64,000 bases of DNA from Zygotorulaspora mrakii (taxonomy: Eukaryota > Ascomycota > Saccharomycetes > Saccharomycetales > Saccharomycetaceae): assembly GCF_013402915.1 (NCBI RefSeq), contig NC_050720.1:186001-250000 (forward strand), read 5' to 3'. The notes under the pieces were generated by a model, which saw only the letters and a list, made by a program, of their open reading frames with translations, ran no database searches and was not told the origin of the DNA. The translations under genes and the position numbers were made by a program. Within the stretch, counting starts at the first letter, position 1, and each line of letters starts with the position of its first letter. Shown here one piece after another: positions 29,870 through 40,036 of this stretch.

Positions 29870-31375
29870 TATACACTGCTTTACGGTCGACGACTGTGCT
29901 AGACTCGCGGGTGGAGGATGGTTATGTCACACGCTTCAACAGAGTAGCTTTAATTTAAATTGATAACACTAATGTTTGCTGCCCCACTCGGCAATCAAGA
30001 TTCCATGCACCTGATACTCGCACCTGATACTCGCATCAGCGAACGCCGGCCCTTCCTGCCCTGCAACTACCCATCTTCCTGAGCCATCTTATACCAACTC
30101 TTTTCTTTTAAAGTTACTTTTCTCGTCGTGTAAATCTAGCGGTGCGCGAGCAAGAAAGCAAAACAGGTCCATTCGATATACAAATGGGAATGTGCAAAAA
30201 AAAAGGAATGAAAGCAAACACAATTCGGAGGACCCCTCCGCGGTTTTACGCCGCCCTCAAACAGAAAATGGGTAACCACCAGGCTGCTAAACAGCCCTCT
30301 CTATCTTGTTTCACCTACGCCGTTGTAAGACAATACTGTTTTGCCTGTGTATTGGAATCACAATCGTGCATATTTCCACCGTTTGCACAGAGGTGCCAAC
30401 CATAACGCCCGTCTGTGGTATGACGATACAGCAATGGTCAGGCAGTGGACCGCTTCACCACTAGCAAACGGGGAACCGGCAGGTATCACAGAACACTGCG
30501 CGTACGCAATGATAGCAACCGCACCAACGTTGCCATGCGTCCTGCAGCACCTGAGTGTTTTTTGTTGTTGTTTTGCGAGTGGTTTGTTGTCAAATTTGTG
30601 CTTCTTGTTTACATTTTGTTGTTTACCTTTCGGCCGGAACTACATTGCTGCTAGCCTTGCATGAAACAAGAACCGGCTCCGCCACAACTGCGGGTGCTGT
30701 GCAGGCCTTTACGAGCGGTGTTTCGCAGAAAAGGATTCTTCGAGAAACATAGCCACCTTGTGCCGGACCGCTGCCGAGCTCTGAGACTCCCGGAAGAGAA
30801 GCTGTGGACGGCCGGTACAGGATCGGTCTTTGGTCCTGGTCCGAAGTCTATTTGTAAATCAAAAGTTAGTAAGCTGCTTCACACGGTGTGGAGTGTGCGA
30901 GGCGGGTCACGGCAGGCTGGTACGAGACATGGCAGATGGCGCCCGGCAGCGGGCGCCATCTGCTCATATCAGGTGTATTGGGGTATGATCATTCATGCAT
31001 TTATGCATTTGCACATGCTCCGTCGTTTTTTGCATGTTTTTTTTCTGGTAAAAGAAACAGTAAAGGTTAAAATAACCGGGGTTTACGCGAACCGGAGTTT
31101 ACGTTGCTCAGGGCGGGTAACCGGGCCCAGGCAGCAGTCGCCGTTTCTTCTCTGATGCACAGCGTGCCCGGAGACTCCCCGCACCACAGCGAAAGGAATG
31201 TTGCTTGTTGCGGCTGGCGGCTATGACGACTACGAGAGGTTGCGATCTGGATACGATAGCAATGATGGTCCCCTGTTTCCATCGACAGGGTATATATTGT
31301 GACTCGCGTCGTGGTAGTGGCCAAGGGTTTCTGGCAAGCTGGGACGTGAGGCCAGGCAATTGCGATAGACACACG
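29870..31375. promoter_or_regulatory. Long divergent promoter between PAI3 and GRE1-like gene
   Basis: 1.5 kb, unusually long for this genome and GC-rich from about 30660 onward. It holds a 13-bp direct repeat (CACCTGATACTCG, 30008-30020 and 30021-30033), an STRE CCCCT (30233-30237), a Mig1-like CCCCGC near 31177 and a perfect 14-bp inverted repeat (30932-30963). Open frames exist in several phases, but none has protein-like composition or a recognisable product. Confidence 0.55.
30932..30963. repeat. Perfect 14-bp inverted repeat with 4-base loop
   Basis: GCAGATGGCGCCCG (30932-30945), GCAG loop, then CGGGCGCCATCTGC (30950-30963), the exact reverse complement. Eleven of the fourteen pairs are G-C, so it would be very stable as a DNA cruciform or RNA hairpin. 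There is no T-run directly after it, so it is not a pol III or bacterial-type terminator. Role unknown. Confidence 0.9.
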
Positions 31376-31582
31376 ATGGACAAGTTTTTGCACAAAGTCG
31401 GAGACAAGATCAACATGGGTGAGGAAAAGCACACTCACCAGGACAAACAGCAGAGGGAACAAGGCATGGAGGGCTCTGCATACGGGAAGACCCATTCCGC
31501 CACTGAGGACGTTATGAAGGACGACTCGACGTATGCTAAGCCAGGGCAGGCAGCTCGCAGGGGAGGCGTCGACAGAATGTAA
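31376..31582 (+). CDS. GRE1: Small hydrophilin of the Gre1/Sip18 type
   Basis: 68 residues from ATG 31376; the frame is open further upstream but that part lacks hydrophilin character. MDKFLHKVGDKINMGEEKH resembles the Gre1/Sip18 N-terminus. The remainder is Gln/His/Glu/Lys/Gly-rich with no Cys, Trp or Ile after residue 12, so it is a disordered hydrophilin. S. cerevisiae Gre1 and Sip18 are induced by osmotic stress and drying and protect cells on rehydration. Position before ECM5 equals SIP18 (YMR175W) before ECM5 (YMR176W), and GRE1 (YPL223C) beside MMT2. It is shorter than Gre1 (168) and near Sip18 (79). Confidence 0.72.
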   Translation: MDKFLHKVGDKINMGEEKHTHQDKQQREQGMEGSAYGKTHSATEDVMKDDSTYAKPGQAARRGGVDRM

Positions 31583-32442
31583 GCAACCCTTACACCACGT
31601 GGGTGGTATGACGTGATGGTTTTACGTTTTTCAGAGTGCTAGTTCAATATAAAGGTACGTTTTTAATAATAGGGCGAGGTGGAAGTGGAGCGTGGAGCCT
31701 GTCTCTGTCGCTTGGTCCGTCTGGGGAGACCCGAGGTGTTTCCGGTCTGGCGGCTCTTTAGCGGCATCTGCAGCTCGGCGGCTAAATGGCCGGGTTGCAA
31801 CCAGGGAGCAGGGCGCTGTGTGGATGGTGTTCTCTGGGGCCAGGCTGAACGGTTTGCACTCGTGGAGCCCAAGTCCTCCTGGACTGCATCTGGGAGGCTG
31901 TGCGAGACGGTGGCACAGCTCGGCACGCGGGGCAGCTGGGCTGGTGTGGCCGTCATTGGTGTTTCGACAGTGGCAGGGACGAGGTCGTCTGGAGGTGTGC
32001 TGTGAGGGCAGCGAAACGTGCACGCTAGACGCTGGAAAACACGTATTCAGCACGGGGCGTGGCTGCACGTTTGGTGGAGACTGGGGCACCAAACATGTCA
32101 CATCGCAGCGCCAGTGCGCGTTATGTATAGCTAATTAAGTAGTTTAAGTGTGTGTAGCATGCCAGAGCCGGAGGGCCGTCTCCTTCGGGTTGCGCATGTG
32201 AAGCTGTGTCAGGAAGCGCTGTTGCGCTAGCTCTCATTGAACGCTCTTGGTAGCTCCGTGGTTTTGTAGAAGTGTCTTGTGTAGCTCCGAGGCAACACGA
32301 GCGTCCGAAAAGTGTTCGATCGAACAGCTTCTTTTTTCAGCTGCATCGCGCTTATTTGAAAAAGAATACCGCAATACAAAGGAAAAAAACTATAAAGCTA
32401 TCCCGCTATTGAGAGACATACGACCCGCTCAAGCGTCCATCT
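31583..32442. other. GC-rich intergenic block upstream of ECM5
   Basis: 860 bp. By hand count of three lines (31681-31860) about 62% of bases are G or C, with G excess on the plus strand, against roughly 40% in most of the window. Overlapping open frames on both strands (31631-32138) are what high GC produces by chance; none looks like a protein. An E-box CACGTG sits at 31596-31601 within CCACGTGG. The last ~100 bp are A-rich, as a normal ECM5 leader would be. Confidence 0.6.
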
Positions 32443-35400
32443 ATGCATCAAAGTAGGCCTATAACAAAGATTGTGCATTTGCTAAATGAACAGGATGACT
32501 CGGATTTGTCTATCCAATGTCAGGTGCCGTTGTCGGGCTCTACACTAGACATGGGCAATGATAAGAGATCCCACGCATTGGCAGCCAACGCAGCCCCAAG
32601 AGTGAGTAAAAAGCCACCCACAAGTAAAGGCAACAATGGGCAAAAAGTACGAACTCTGGGCTCGGAACTGGTTTCTTCCAAGAGTGAGTCCACCACACCT
32701 TTCGCCAAAAAGAGCCAGGCGAGCAAATCAAAATCCTCGGGGCAGTTTGACATTGAACGCCTTAGAAGGACTAAAATTACGCCAGGTCGTAACTCCAGCA
32801 CGCTCAAGGTGTACCATGAAAATTCGGGCTTATTTTACGAGATTTCGACCAATTCAGTACCGGTCTTCAAAGTCCTCAAATCACAAGTGCCGGATCCCAT
32901 CGTCTTCTATGAGTCAGTCAAAGATTTAGGTTCGCAACACGGTTGTGTGAAATTAGTTTTCTGTGATTCTAACGGTGCGTTTCAGTACGAAGAGAAAGAA
33001 TCCTGCGATAAATTTGGTGGCAATCCTGACCAGTTTTGGTTCAGGGCGGTAACCCAGTTTACAGGCTCTTTGGGGGCGAATAAGCAACACATGTACGAGT
33101 TTTACAGAGACCTTCTGAATTACCATGAGATGACGAAAGACGAGGGGCAGAACTTCAGCAGAGTTCCGAGCATAAATAAAAGAGTTTTAGATCTTTATCG
33201 CTTATTCAATTGTGTGCGACTCAGAGGTGGTTATGAAGCTGTCTGTCAGGAGAAACTGTGGGCACAGATAGGTCGAGAGCTCGGTTACTCTGGGAGAATC
33301 ATGAGCTCTCTATCTACTTCACTAAGGCTTGCGTACGTCAAAGTACTGTTGGGATATGAACAGTATCTGAAGAATAAAAATGAGAAAGGCCCCCATGAAG
33401 TAGCCATCCCAATGATTGAACAGAAACAAGATGATGGCTTTCTGAACCAAGGCGCAGATAATGAGTATATTTTTGAAGTCGCACATTCGGCTGCGGAGTA
33501 TAAGGTTCTGAGGGAGCTCAGTGAGGTGAAAGGTTGCACAAAACATTATTCTGTTGAAAGTCATGGTGTTTGCACGGATAAGCATAACCATTCCTTGCCT
33601 CGTTGTGAATCTAACGCCTGGCAAGTTGGACTCGAAACATACGAGAGTAATGTATTCAACTCACATTGTTCACCGATATATGATCTGAGACAGTATTACG
33701 AAAAAAGTGAGAGACATATCGAAAGTTTACGAACTAAATATGCCAATAGTTCTTCTGAATTCACATCAAATTTTCAGGAGTTTGAACAACCAAATTTTGA
33801 AAGGCTTTTCTTCGAATTTCTGTCCTCTGGAAAGGAACCTCATTTTGTTGATACAGGACTCGGTCTAGAAGCAGCGGCTCACAATTTTGGTTCGTCTTTC
33901 ATACCGAATAATAAGGATAAATATAACGCGTTTAAAGACCAATGGAATTTGGAGAACTTCCCTCTCCAAGAAAATTCCCTACTCAGACATCTAGACCTTG
34001 ACTTCCGTAATTACACGCATACAACCGTCAACGTTGGTATGCTTTTCTCAGTGGAAGGTTGGCATACTAATGGAAACTTTCTTCCAAGTATTAACTACAA
34101 TCATTTGGGTGCTGCCAAACTCTGGTATGTCGTTCCTTCTACTGACATGGAGAAATTCGAACTGTTGGTCGAAACCATAAACAATAAATTGCACTTTGAG
34201 AATAGCCAAGTAAGCCCCCCCTGTATTTATGATGAAAAGCTTAAAAATTCCGAATTCTACAAATGCTATTCGGAGTCAGCTCTTCTATTGCATGATGAAT
34301 GGGTTGGTCCCGAGAAGTCCTCTCGAGCTGCTGGTAAAACAACCTCTCAAAAAAGTCTTCCAGGAGACCTCCTACTACATCCAAAGCTTTTGGAGAGACA
34401 TGGAATCAAATGGCTCACTGTTACTCAGGAGAGTGGCACATATATTTTCACATTCCCAAAGGCATATACTTCGAATATTGCAAGTGGCTTCTGTGCGTCG
34501 GAGAATGCTTTTTTTGCACCGCATTCATGGTTATGTAACAACATATTGGAAGGATCAGAGTGGTTTTATAAGAACAATATGCTTCCGGGTATATTGCCCT
34601 TTCAGTTTCTGCTGAATATCACATCATATAAAGATAACACATCCTTCTCTAGGACGGCCAAACATATTCTAAAGCAGCTAGCACAAGAAGAAATCCACTA
34701 CAGGTCCAAAGTACGAAAAGCCCTAAACGAGAAAGGTTGTATTAAAAACAAATTCGATTATATTTCTGATATATCCTTTAAACCCGCAGGAGGTAGCAAA
34801 GTTGTGATAACCGATTCTCTTGATACCAAAACTCTAACATGTGAAGAGTTCTTGAAAATGATTACCGAAAGTGAACTCGAAAAATTATCAGCTTGCGAAC
34901 GAAAAGTTTTATTGCAGAACTCGCAACTACACATATATTGCTCAGATGAGAGAATCATGTCTATCCTCTCAGAATCTGATGATTTATGCAATAGTAATAA
35001 ATATGAAGGAGAAGATAGCAACGATGTATTATTCAAAAATTTGAAAGCTTTACAGAAGGAGGGAACAGTTCCATTAGCAATTTTGGAGGGACTCTCTCGT
35101 AAAATTAATCCTGAAATTCCATGGTTTGCCGAATTTGAAGAATTGCTTTTCAAAGTAAGGGCCCTTCAACAAGACTGTGAGCGTATTTTATCATCATTTA
35201 CATCTTCCTGTCAAGTTGATGCCTTCGAAAACCTTGGGAACGGCTTGAACCTTGACGAGCCACAAGTGGGAAACGGAGACTTGGATCTTGCTTTCTTCCA
35301 TTCAATTGTTCATAAGATAGAAGAAAGCTGTGTTACGTTTCCCAGTATGTTTGAAGTACTCAGAAGGCGTGGAGATGTTAATGCATTCGAAGTGAAGTTG

Positions 35401-36810
35401 AAGGAGTCTCTACAGTCGAAGACGCTTGTGGACCTAAAGTACGCGTATTCGTTGGGTAGATGGTTAAACGTTGCAAGCAAATATTTGGAGCCAGTAGTCT
35501 ATTGGATGTGTCGAAACAAGTGGCTAGAGAGTTATCAAACGCTTCTTACGAGTAACAGCAAGCACATCTCTGTAGCATACACGATTCATGATCTACATTC
35601 CTTTCTGAAATATGGCATTAAATATTGTGGAGCCGAGCAGAGTGAAAAACTTCAGAAAGTGAAACAAATAATAGTCAAATCTCAAAATGTCATAAACTTG
35701 ATCAATGGTATATTGAACCACAAACATACAGGCGAATTCAAACTAGATGATTTGAAGAATGTTGTTCAAATGGCATTTGAAGAATGTTTACCCGTGAATC
35801 AGGAACTTACCACCACGTTAGTATCGATTTTAAATGCTGTTAACGGTGCGAAGGATAAGCTCTCTCCTTTATTGCAAATGATAGACGTTAATCGACCTTT
35901 TCAGTTCCAGTTAATCGAAGGAATAAAAAAAAACTCGAAGGACTCACTCCAACTTCTAACCAAGTTTGATGGTTCCACTAATGATAAGAGAATCGCTATG
36001 TCAGACGTTCTGAGCCAAAAATTTTTCAGCGATAATATAAAAGCATGTAAAAACTGGATTAATAAGGTCAACAAAATCTTTACCAAAAGTAAAAGGGAAA
36101 AGCTAAGAAACAGGTTATTAAGTGCTTTGGATGTCAAATTTGACAAATATCATAAAAAAGATGATTCGGAACCTACAGAAAATCAAGAGATATACTGCTT
36201 CTGTAGACGAGGTGATATTGGAGGAACAATGATTGAATGCGAAGTGTGCAAGGAGTGGTATCATACCGGATGTATTGCTCCTCATACTTGGAAATTACCG
36301 CAAGATTCCAATAGTGTTTTCGTCTGCTCAGTGTGTTCACCCAGAGTATGTGTTTCTTCCGCCAGTATCGATTATTCAATAATACAGAACTTATTCCTCG
36401 AATCGGTAAAACTGAAATTGGCACCAGACAGACAAATGCTCTCTGACGTATCCTCAATTTTCGAATCCCTCTTTCTGTTCAAGATTGACATGATGGAAAG
36501 ACTTTCAATTTCTGAAGGTCAATTGGCACCTGATGTTACCTTGAATCAGGCAAAACACTATTTAAGAAAGCTGATTAAGTCGAACTGTCGTTTCGCTTCA
36601 TGGGATGGTGTCCTGGAAGCGTTTTGTCAAGTAAAAAATGTCGAACTTAATGAAGACCTGAAATCTCGAAGACTTGTCATACTTACTGGGCCGGAAAGTA
36701 TAATGCATGCCAATGAGACTTCCGTTGCATCCTCTACAACATCAGATGTACCGAATACTCCAGAAAAAGCAGAGGATGCTGAACGTAAGATCAAGATTGA
36801 GAAAGATTAA
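32443..36810 (+). CDS. ECM5: Ecm5, JmjC/ARID/PHD chromatin protein
   Basis: 1455 residues (S. cerevisiae 1411). Order: JmjN-like segment (~115-165); ARID (~205-310, EFYRDLLNYHEM ... YEAVCQEKLWAQIGRELGYSG); JmjC region (~500-700, SVEGWHTNGNFLPSINYNHLGAAKLWYVVP); a long helical PLU-1-like middle; and a PHD finger (~1246-1300, CFCRRGDIGGTMIECEVCKEWYHTGC). The JmjC iron motif reads His-Thr-Asn instead of His-X-Glu/Asp, so demethylase activity is unlikely, as reported for the S. cerevisiae protein. Ecm5 works in the Snt2-Rpd3 complex in stress-responsive transcription, its PHD reading H3K4me3. ATG 32551 is an alternative start. Confidence 0.93.
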   Translation: MHQSRPITKIVHLLNEQDDSDLSIQCQVPLSGSTLDMGNDKRSHALAANAAPRVSKKPPTSKGNNGQKVRTLGSELVSSKSESTTPFAKKSQASKSKSSGQFDIERLRRTKITPGRNSSTLKVYHENSGLFYEISTNSVPVFKVLKSQVPDPIVFYESVKDLGSQHGCVKLVFCDSNGAFQYEEKESCDKFGGNPDQFWFRAVTQFTGSLGANKQHMYEFYRDLLNYHEMTKDEGQNFSRVPSINKRVLDLYRLFNCVRLRGGYEAVCQEKLWAQIGRELGYSGRIMSSLSTSLRLAYVKVLLGYEQYLKNKNEKGPHEVAIPMIEQKQDDGFLNQGADNEYIFEVAHSAAEYKVLRELSEVKGCTKHYSVESHGVCTDKHNHSLPRCESNAWQVGLETYESNVFNSHCSPIYDLRQYYEKSERHIESLRTKYANSSSEFTSNFQEFEQPNFERLFFEFLSSGKEPHFVDTGLGLEAAAHNFGSSFIPNNKDKYNAFKDQWNLENFPLQENSLLRHLDLDFRNYTHTTVNVGMLFSVEGWHTNGNFLPSINYNHLGAAKLWYVVPSTDMEKFELLVETINNKLHFENSQVSPPCIYDEKLKNSEFYKCYSESALLLHDEWVGPEKSSRAAGKTTSQKSLPGDLLLHPKLLERHGIKWLTVTQESGTYIFTFPKAYTSNIASGFCASENAFFAPHSWLCNNILEGSEWFYKNNMLPGILPFQFLLNITSYKDNTSFSRTAKHILKQLAQEEIHYRSKVRKALNEKGCIKNKFDYISDISFKPAGGSKVVITDSLDTKTLTCEEFLKMITESELEKLSACERKVLLQNSQLHIYCSDERIMSILSESDDLCNSNKYEGEDSNDVLFKNLKALQKEGTVPLAILEGLSRKINPEIPWFAEFEELLFKVRALQQDCERILSSFTSSCQVDAFENLGNGLNLDEPQVGNGDLDLAFFHSIVHKIEESCVTFPSMFEVLRRRGDVNAFEVKLKESLQSKTLVDLKYAYSLGRWLNVASKYLEPVVYWMCRNKWLESYQTLLTSNSKHISVAYTIHDLHSFLKYGIKYCGAEQSEKLQKVKQIIVKSQNVINLINGILNHKHTGEFKLDDLKNVVQMAFEECLPVNQELTTTLVSILNAVNGAKDKLSPLLQMIDVNRPFQFQLIEGIKKNSKDSLQLLTKFDGSTNDKRIAMSDVLSQKFFSDNIKACKNWINKVNKIFTKSKREKLRNRLLSALDVKFDKYHKKDDSEPTENQEIYCFCRRGDIGGTMIECEVCKEWYHTGCIAPHTWKLPQDSNSVFVCSVCSPRVCVSSASIDYSIIQNLFLESVKLKLAPDRQMLSDVSSIFESLFLFKIDMMERLSISEGQLAPDVTLNQAKHYLRKLIKSNCRFASWDGVLEAFCQVKNVELNEDLKSRRLVILTGPESIMHANETSVASSTTSDVPNTPEKAEDAERKIKIEKD

Positions 36811-38328
36811 CGCATTGTCGAATATCTCTCGCTAATACGAAGATGATGAACTTTGACGTTGTCCCTCAAAAGTAAGGGTGATATTGATTTTTGAAGGAGT
36901 CACAGAAATTTGAAAGGAGATTCCAAATCAAAGACTAAAGAATCCTCAGCGGTTTTAAAATGATGTGTTCGTCGCTATTATAATGCTCATTAAATTGGCA
37001 ATAACTGATTTTTTTTGAAATATTCAAGACTTGCAAGATTTTTCCTGGTTTATACTTTTTATTCCATTTTTCCGATGTTGTGTAGTAACTGCTATTGAGT
37101 CCGCCACCCCCATTTAGCACAGGCCACATACTATTATCTATCTGTGCTTGGTTTTTAGATAATTACAATGATGACTGTGCAGTGTCTTTTGAAATTGTTG
37201 TCTTGACAAAAAAGAAAAAAATGTGTCCACAGGTACGGACGAGAGTGCTAGTGAGTTATCCAATCCAGATCTGAATGCGAGCAGATGCAGATGTTCGTTT
37301 ACAGGTTTCGAATCTGGCAATCAAGGGTGGAAAAAACAGTGACAGCTCCAGCATAAAACGCAGATCTCTCCCAATCGTAGATTAAGTATAACTTGTAAAT
37401 ACCAATAAGGGGCTCGATTGCTTCTTTTGCAAATTGCGGCTGAATAAAGCTCGAGATGTGATCTTTAGTGTTCCTAATTGTAGACCGACAATGAGTACAA
37501 CTACACATGCTGTACTTATTCAGGATCAAATAATGGGGTAATGCAGCACTCTCTTGATCCCTCGAACGAACATGAAGAAATTTTCAACCGCAAGGAATGA
37601 CAGGAATAACGTCTACTTGCTAGATCTTACGGTGGTAATCACGATAATGCCGAGAGCTTCTCTCTCTAAGTCCTTTCGTTCATTTAGAGAAAACTGAGCA
37701 TAATGAAAAACTAAATTGAACCTGAAATCCTGTTGAGAGTGGAGTCTTGCAGTTAGCGAGTCGATCGCCATCAAATTTCATATGTCGTGTTACGTAATTA
37801 AAGCACCGTTATATATGAAGAAGGCCAGCGCAGTGATGCCGACTCTCTACTTGAAAATCTACTTGAAAAGCAATACCATCTGGATGCTGTTGTTGAGCGA
37901 CATGGCTCGCACCCGCTTCATAATCGCAGTTCCTTCTTCTACTTAGACTTGCCCCATCGCTTCCATGACCTTTTTTCAATTGTTTTCGGCAGAAAATCTG
38001 TCTCGTTTGAATGCCCCGAAGATTCAGGCAGTGCAGGTGATTATCTAATAGTGAGAGTATTCCATTCTTGGGTGTAAAAAGGTATCTCTTTTAAGACTGC
38101 TTTGCTGTAGAAATTTCAGACATCGTTTGAACAGGATACATATAGGCAGTTGTTAATCTGGAGAAGTTGACCACTGAGAACACACATCGGTCAGTGATCG
38201 AGGGGTAATTGAAGGAGTCATTGAGCCTTTGTGTTGACATTGAATTGTAGATCGCGGGTTTTGTAACTGCAGTGGTTAAACATACTGAGTGGTTAAACAT
38301 ACTGAGTGGTTAAACATACTGAGTGGTT
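36811..38328. promoter_or_regulatory. ECM5-MMT intergenic region
   Basis: 1.5 kb between two genes on the same strand. No frame above 76 codons, no tRNA or snoRNA box pattern that I recognise, and no Aft1-type TGCACCC. A 17-bp tandem repeat lies at its very end. Confidence 0.5.
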
Positions 38329-38330
38329 AT
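38271..38330 (+). repeat. 17-bp tandem repeat abutting the MMT start codon
   Basis: AGTGGTTAAACATACTG occurs three times without change (starts 38271, 38288, 38305). A fourth partial copy at 38322 runs directly into the ATG at 38329. The array forms the immediate 5' leader. Confidence 0.9.
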
Positions 38331-39831
38331 GATAAGAGGTGGATTAGGGCCTCGTTTGAGCCCAAGCTTAAGCAGATTGCATGCTGGATCGCGTATAATT
38401 GGTGTAATAATGTTCCACAGTGCCGTAAATAAAAGGCAGCAAAAGCATAAAGGTGCTACAGAGAGGTCAATTGAAGTTCGACTGCAAGAGAATCCAAATT
38501 TCAAAAACTTAGAAGATAGTTTCAAAGAGGAACATCAACACGTCCATCTGCGAGAGTCAGAAACGGAGGAGAATGATCAAGTAATCACTGGTAAGAAACG
38601 AAAACTAAATTCCGCCGCCGCCCTATCGCATACGCATTCTCATGCAGGCGTCAATCCGATGTTGGTGATGAGCAAAGAAGCGGTTAAGAAGAATCCTGGA
38701 GTTAGAATTACTTGGATTGGCCTGGCGATAAACGTAGGGCTTGCAGCTGGTAAATTCGCCGGCGGGATTGTATTTCATTCCCAAGCTCTCATGGCGGACG
38801 CTGTTCATGCGGCAAGTGATATGGTATCCGATTTTTTAACACTGGTTTCAGTAGGCTTAGCTTCGAACAAACCTACTTCTGCTTATCCATTCGGATATGG
38901 AAAGATGGAGACAGTTGGTTCTTTAGCGGTTTCAGGTATATTGGCGATGGCTGGGCTATCAATAGGATGGACATCTCTATGCGAGATTGTAGGCCCGCTT
39001 CTTCCACATATGATAGTAGAGTTCTATGAAGGCATTGTTGGCGTAACTCACTCGCATTCTGCCTCCATTACAAAGGATGTCACAGACGTCAATGCAGCGT
39101 GGATAGCGGGGGCTTCTATTATAGTCAAAGAATGGATATTTCATGCCACTAAAAAAATTGCCACTGAAACTAATTCAAATGTTTTGATGGCGAACGCATG
39201 GCATCATAGGGTGGATTCACTAACATCACTGGTTGCGTTGGTTACAATTACATCTGGATATTTCTTTGAAATTCAGTCCTTAGATGCGGTTGGTGGTTTA
39301 TTGGTATCTGCGTTGGTTATCAAGGCAGGGGGCCAAGGTTTGAATGACGCGATAAAAGAACTCATTGATAAATCCTTGTCAAGCGATGACGACCGGTATG
39401 TGGAAGTGGAGTCGACACTAAAAGATGTACTGGGGAAACTTGTTTCGAACAGCAATTCGAAAGAACCTTATATAATAAAAGATCTAGTCGTGCTTCCATC
39501 AGGTCCAAATATTCGAGCAAATGTCGTGCTACAAACACCACTACAAAGATGGGGGAATGTTCTTGATATCAGTGAGTTTGAAATGGTAACCGATCATATT
39601 CGCTACATGTTACACAAGAATATACCCGGGCTAAAAAAGTTAAACATTGAATTCATCGAAGAACGAACCGAATCGGATGAAGGTCATTCAGACCTTCACG
39701 CGGATGTAGATCATCAAAGTTTGGAGCAAGATCCACATACATATTCACACAACCACTCACCCATTCATTCGCACACCCATTCGCACACCCATTCGCACAC
39801 CCATTCCGACCAGCACACTCACAAGCATTGA
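38329..39831 (+). CDS. MMT1: Mmt1/2-type mitochondrial cation-diffusion transporter
   Basis: 500 residues from ATG 38329 (S. cerevisiae Mmt1 510). The Arg-rich, acid-free start MIRGGLGPRLSPSLSRLHAG is a good mitochondrial presequence. The cation-diffusion-facilitator core has membrane spans between about 125 and 345, the metal sites HAASDMVSD and HHRVDSLTS, and a cytosolic-type C-terminal domain. Mmt1/2 move iron across the inner mitochondrial membrane, probably outward. There is a His-rich patch near 103 (SHTHSHAG) and an unusually His-rich tail of alternating His-Ser/Thr in the last 30 residues. It stands for YMR177W/YPL224C. Confidence 0.93.
   Translation: MIRGGLGPRLSPSLSRLHAGSRIIGVIMFHSAVNKRQQKHKGATERSIEVRLQENPNFKNLEDSFKEEHQHVHLRESETEENDQVITGKKRKLNSAAALSHTHSHAGVNPMLVMSKEAVKKNPGVRITWIGLAINVGLAAGKFAGGIVFHSQALMADAVHAASDMVSDFLTLVSVGLASNKPTSAYPFGYGKMETVGSLAVSGILAMAGLSIGWTSLCEIVGPLLPHMIVEFYEGIVGVTHSHSASITKDVTDVNAAWIAGASIIVKEWIFHATKKIATETNSNVLMANAWHHRVDSLTSLVALVTITSGYFFEIQSLDAVGGLLVSALVIKAGGQGLNDAIKELIDKSLSSDDDRYVEVESTLKDVLGKLVSNSNSKEPYIIKDLVVLPSGPNIRANVVLQTPLQRWGNVLDISEFEMVTDHIRYMLHKNIPGLKKLNIEFIEERTESDEGHSDLHADVDHQSLEQDPHTYSHNHSPIHSHTHSHTHSHTHSDQHTHKH
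39764..39806 (+). repeat. 12-bp tandem repeat encoding the His tail
   Basis: Units of ATTCGCACACCC repeat about three to four times in frame, each adding Ser-His-Thr-His, at the 3' end of the MMT gene. Confidence 0.85.
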
Positions 39832-40036
39832 GCGCAGGTTAACGGAAAGTATCAGATTGCTTATGCTGGCTATAGAAGTAGTAATCATACCCGGACGCTC
39901 AGGACTGGCAAGACTTTTTCTTTCGCGCCTTTTTATTATCAAGACTAACTACGCTTTTCAGCTGCGTACTTTATTGTTCGTCTTATTGAAAATTATATAG
40001 TTGCTTTACATATTAAAATAAGGCCGTATTTCCGCA

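Noticed and set aside
30661..31155. 164-codon plus-strand frame in the GC-rich promoter region
   Set aside because: Arg/Gly-rich with no domain pattern; it spans the 14-bp hairpin and lies in a region where several frames are open because of high GC.
31631..32138. Overlapping open frames on both strands upstream of ECM5 (156 and 148 codons)
   Set aside because: Mutually overlapping, Pro/Arg/Ala-rich and explained by local GC content.
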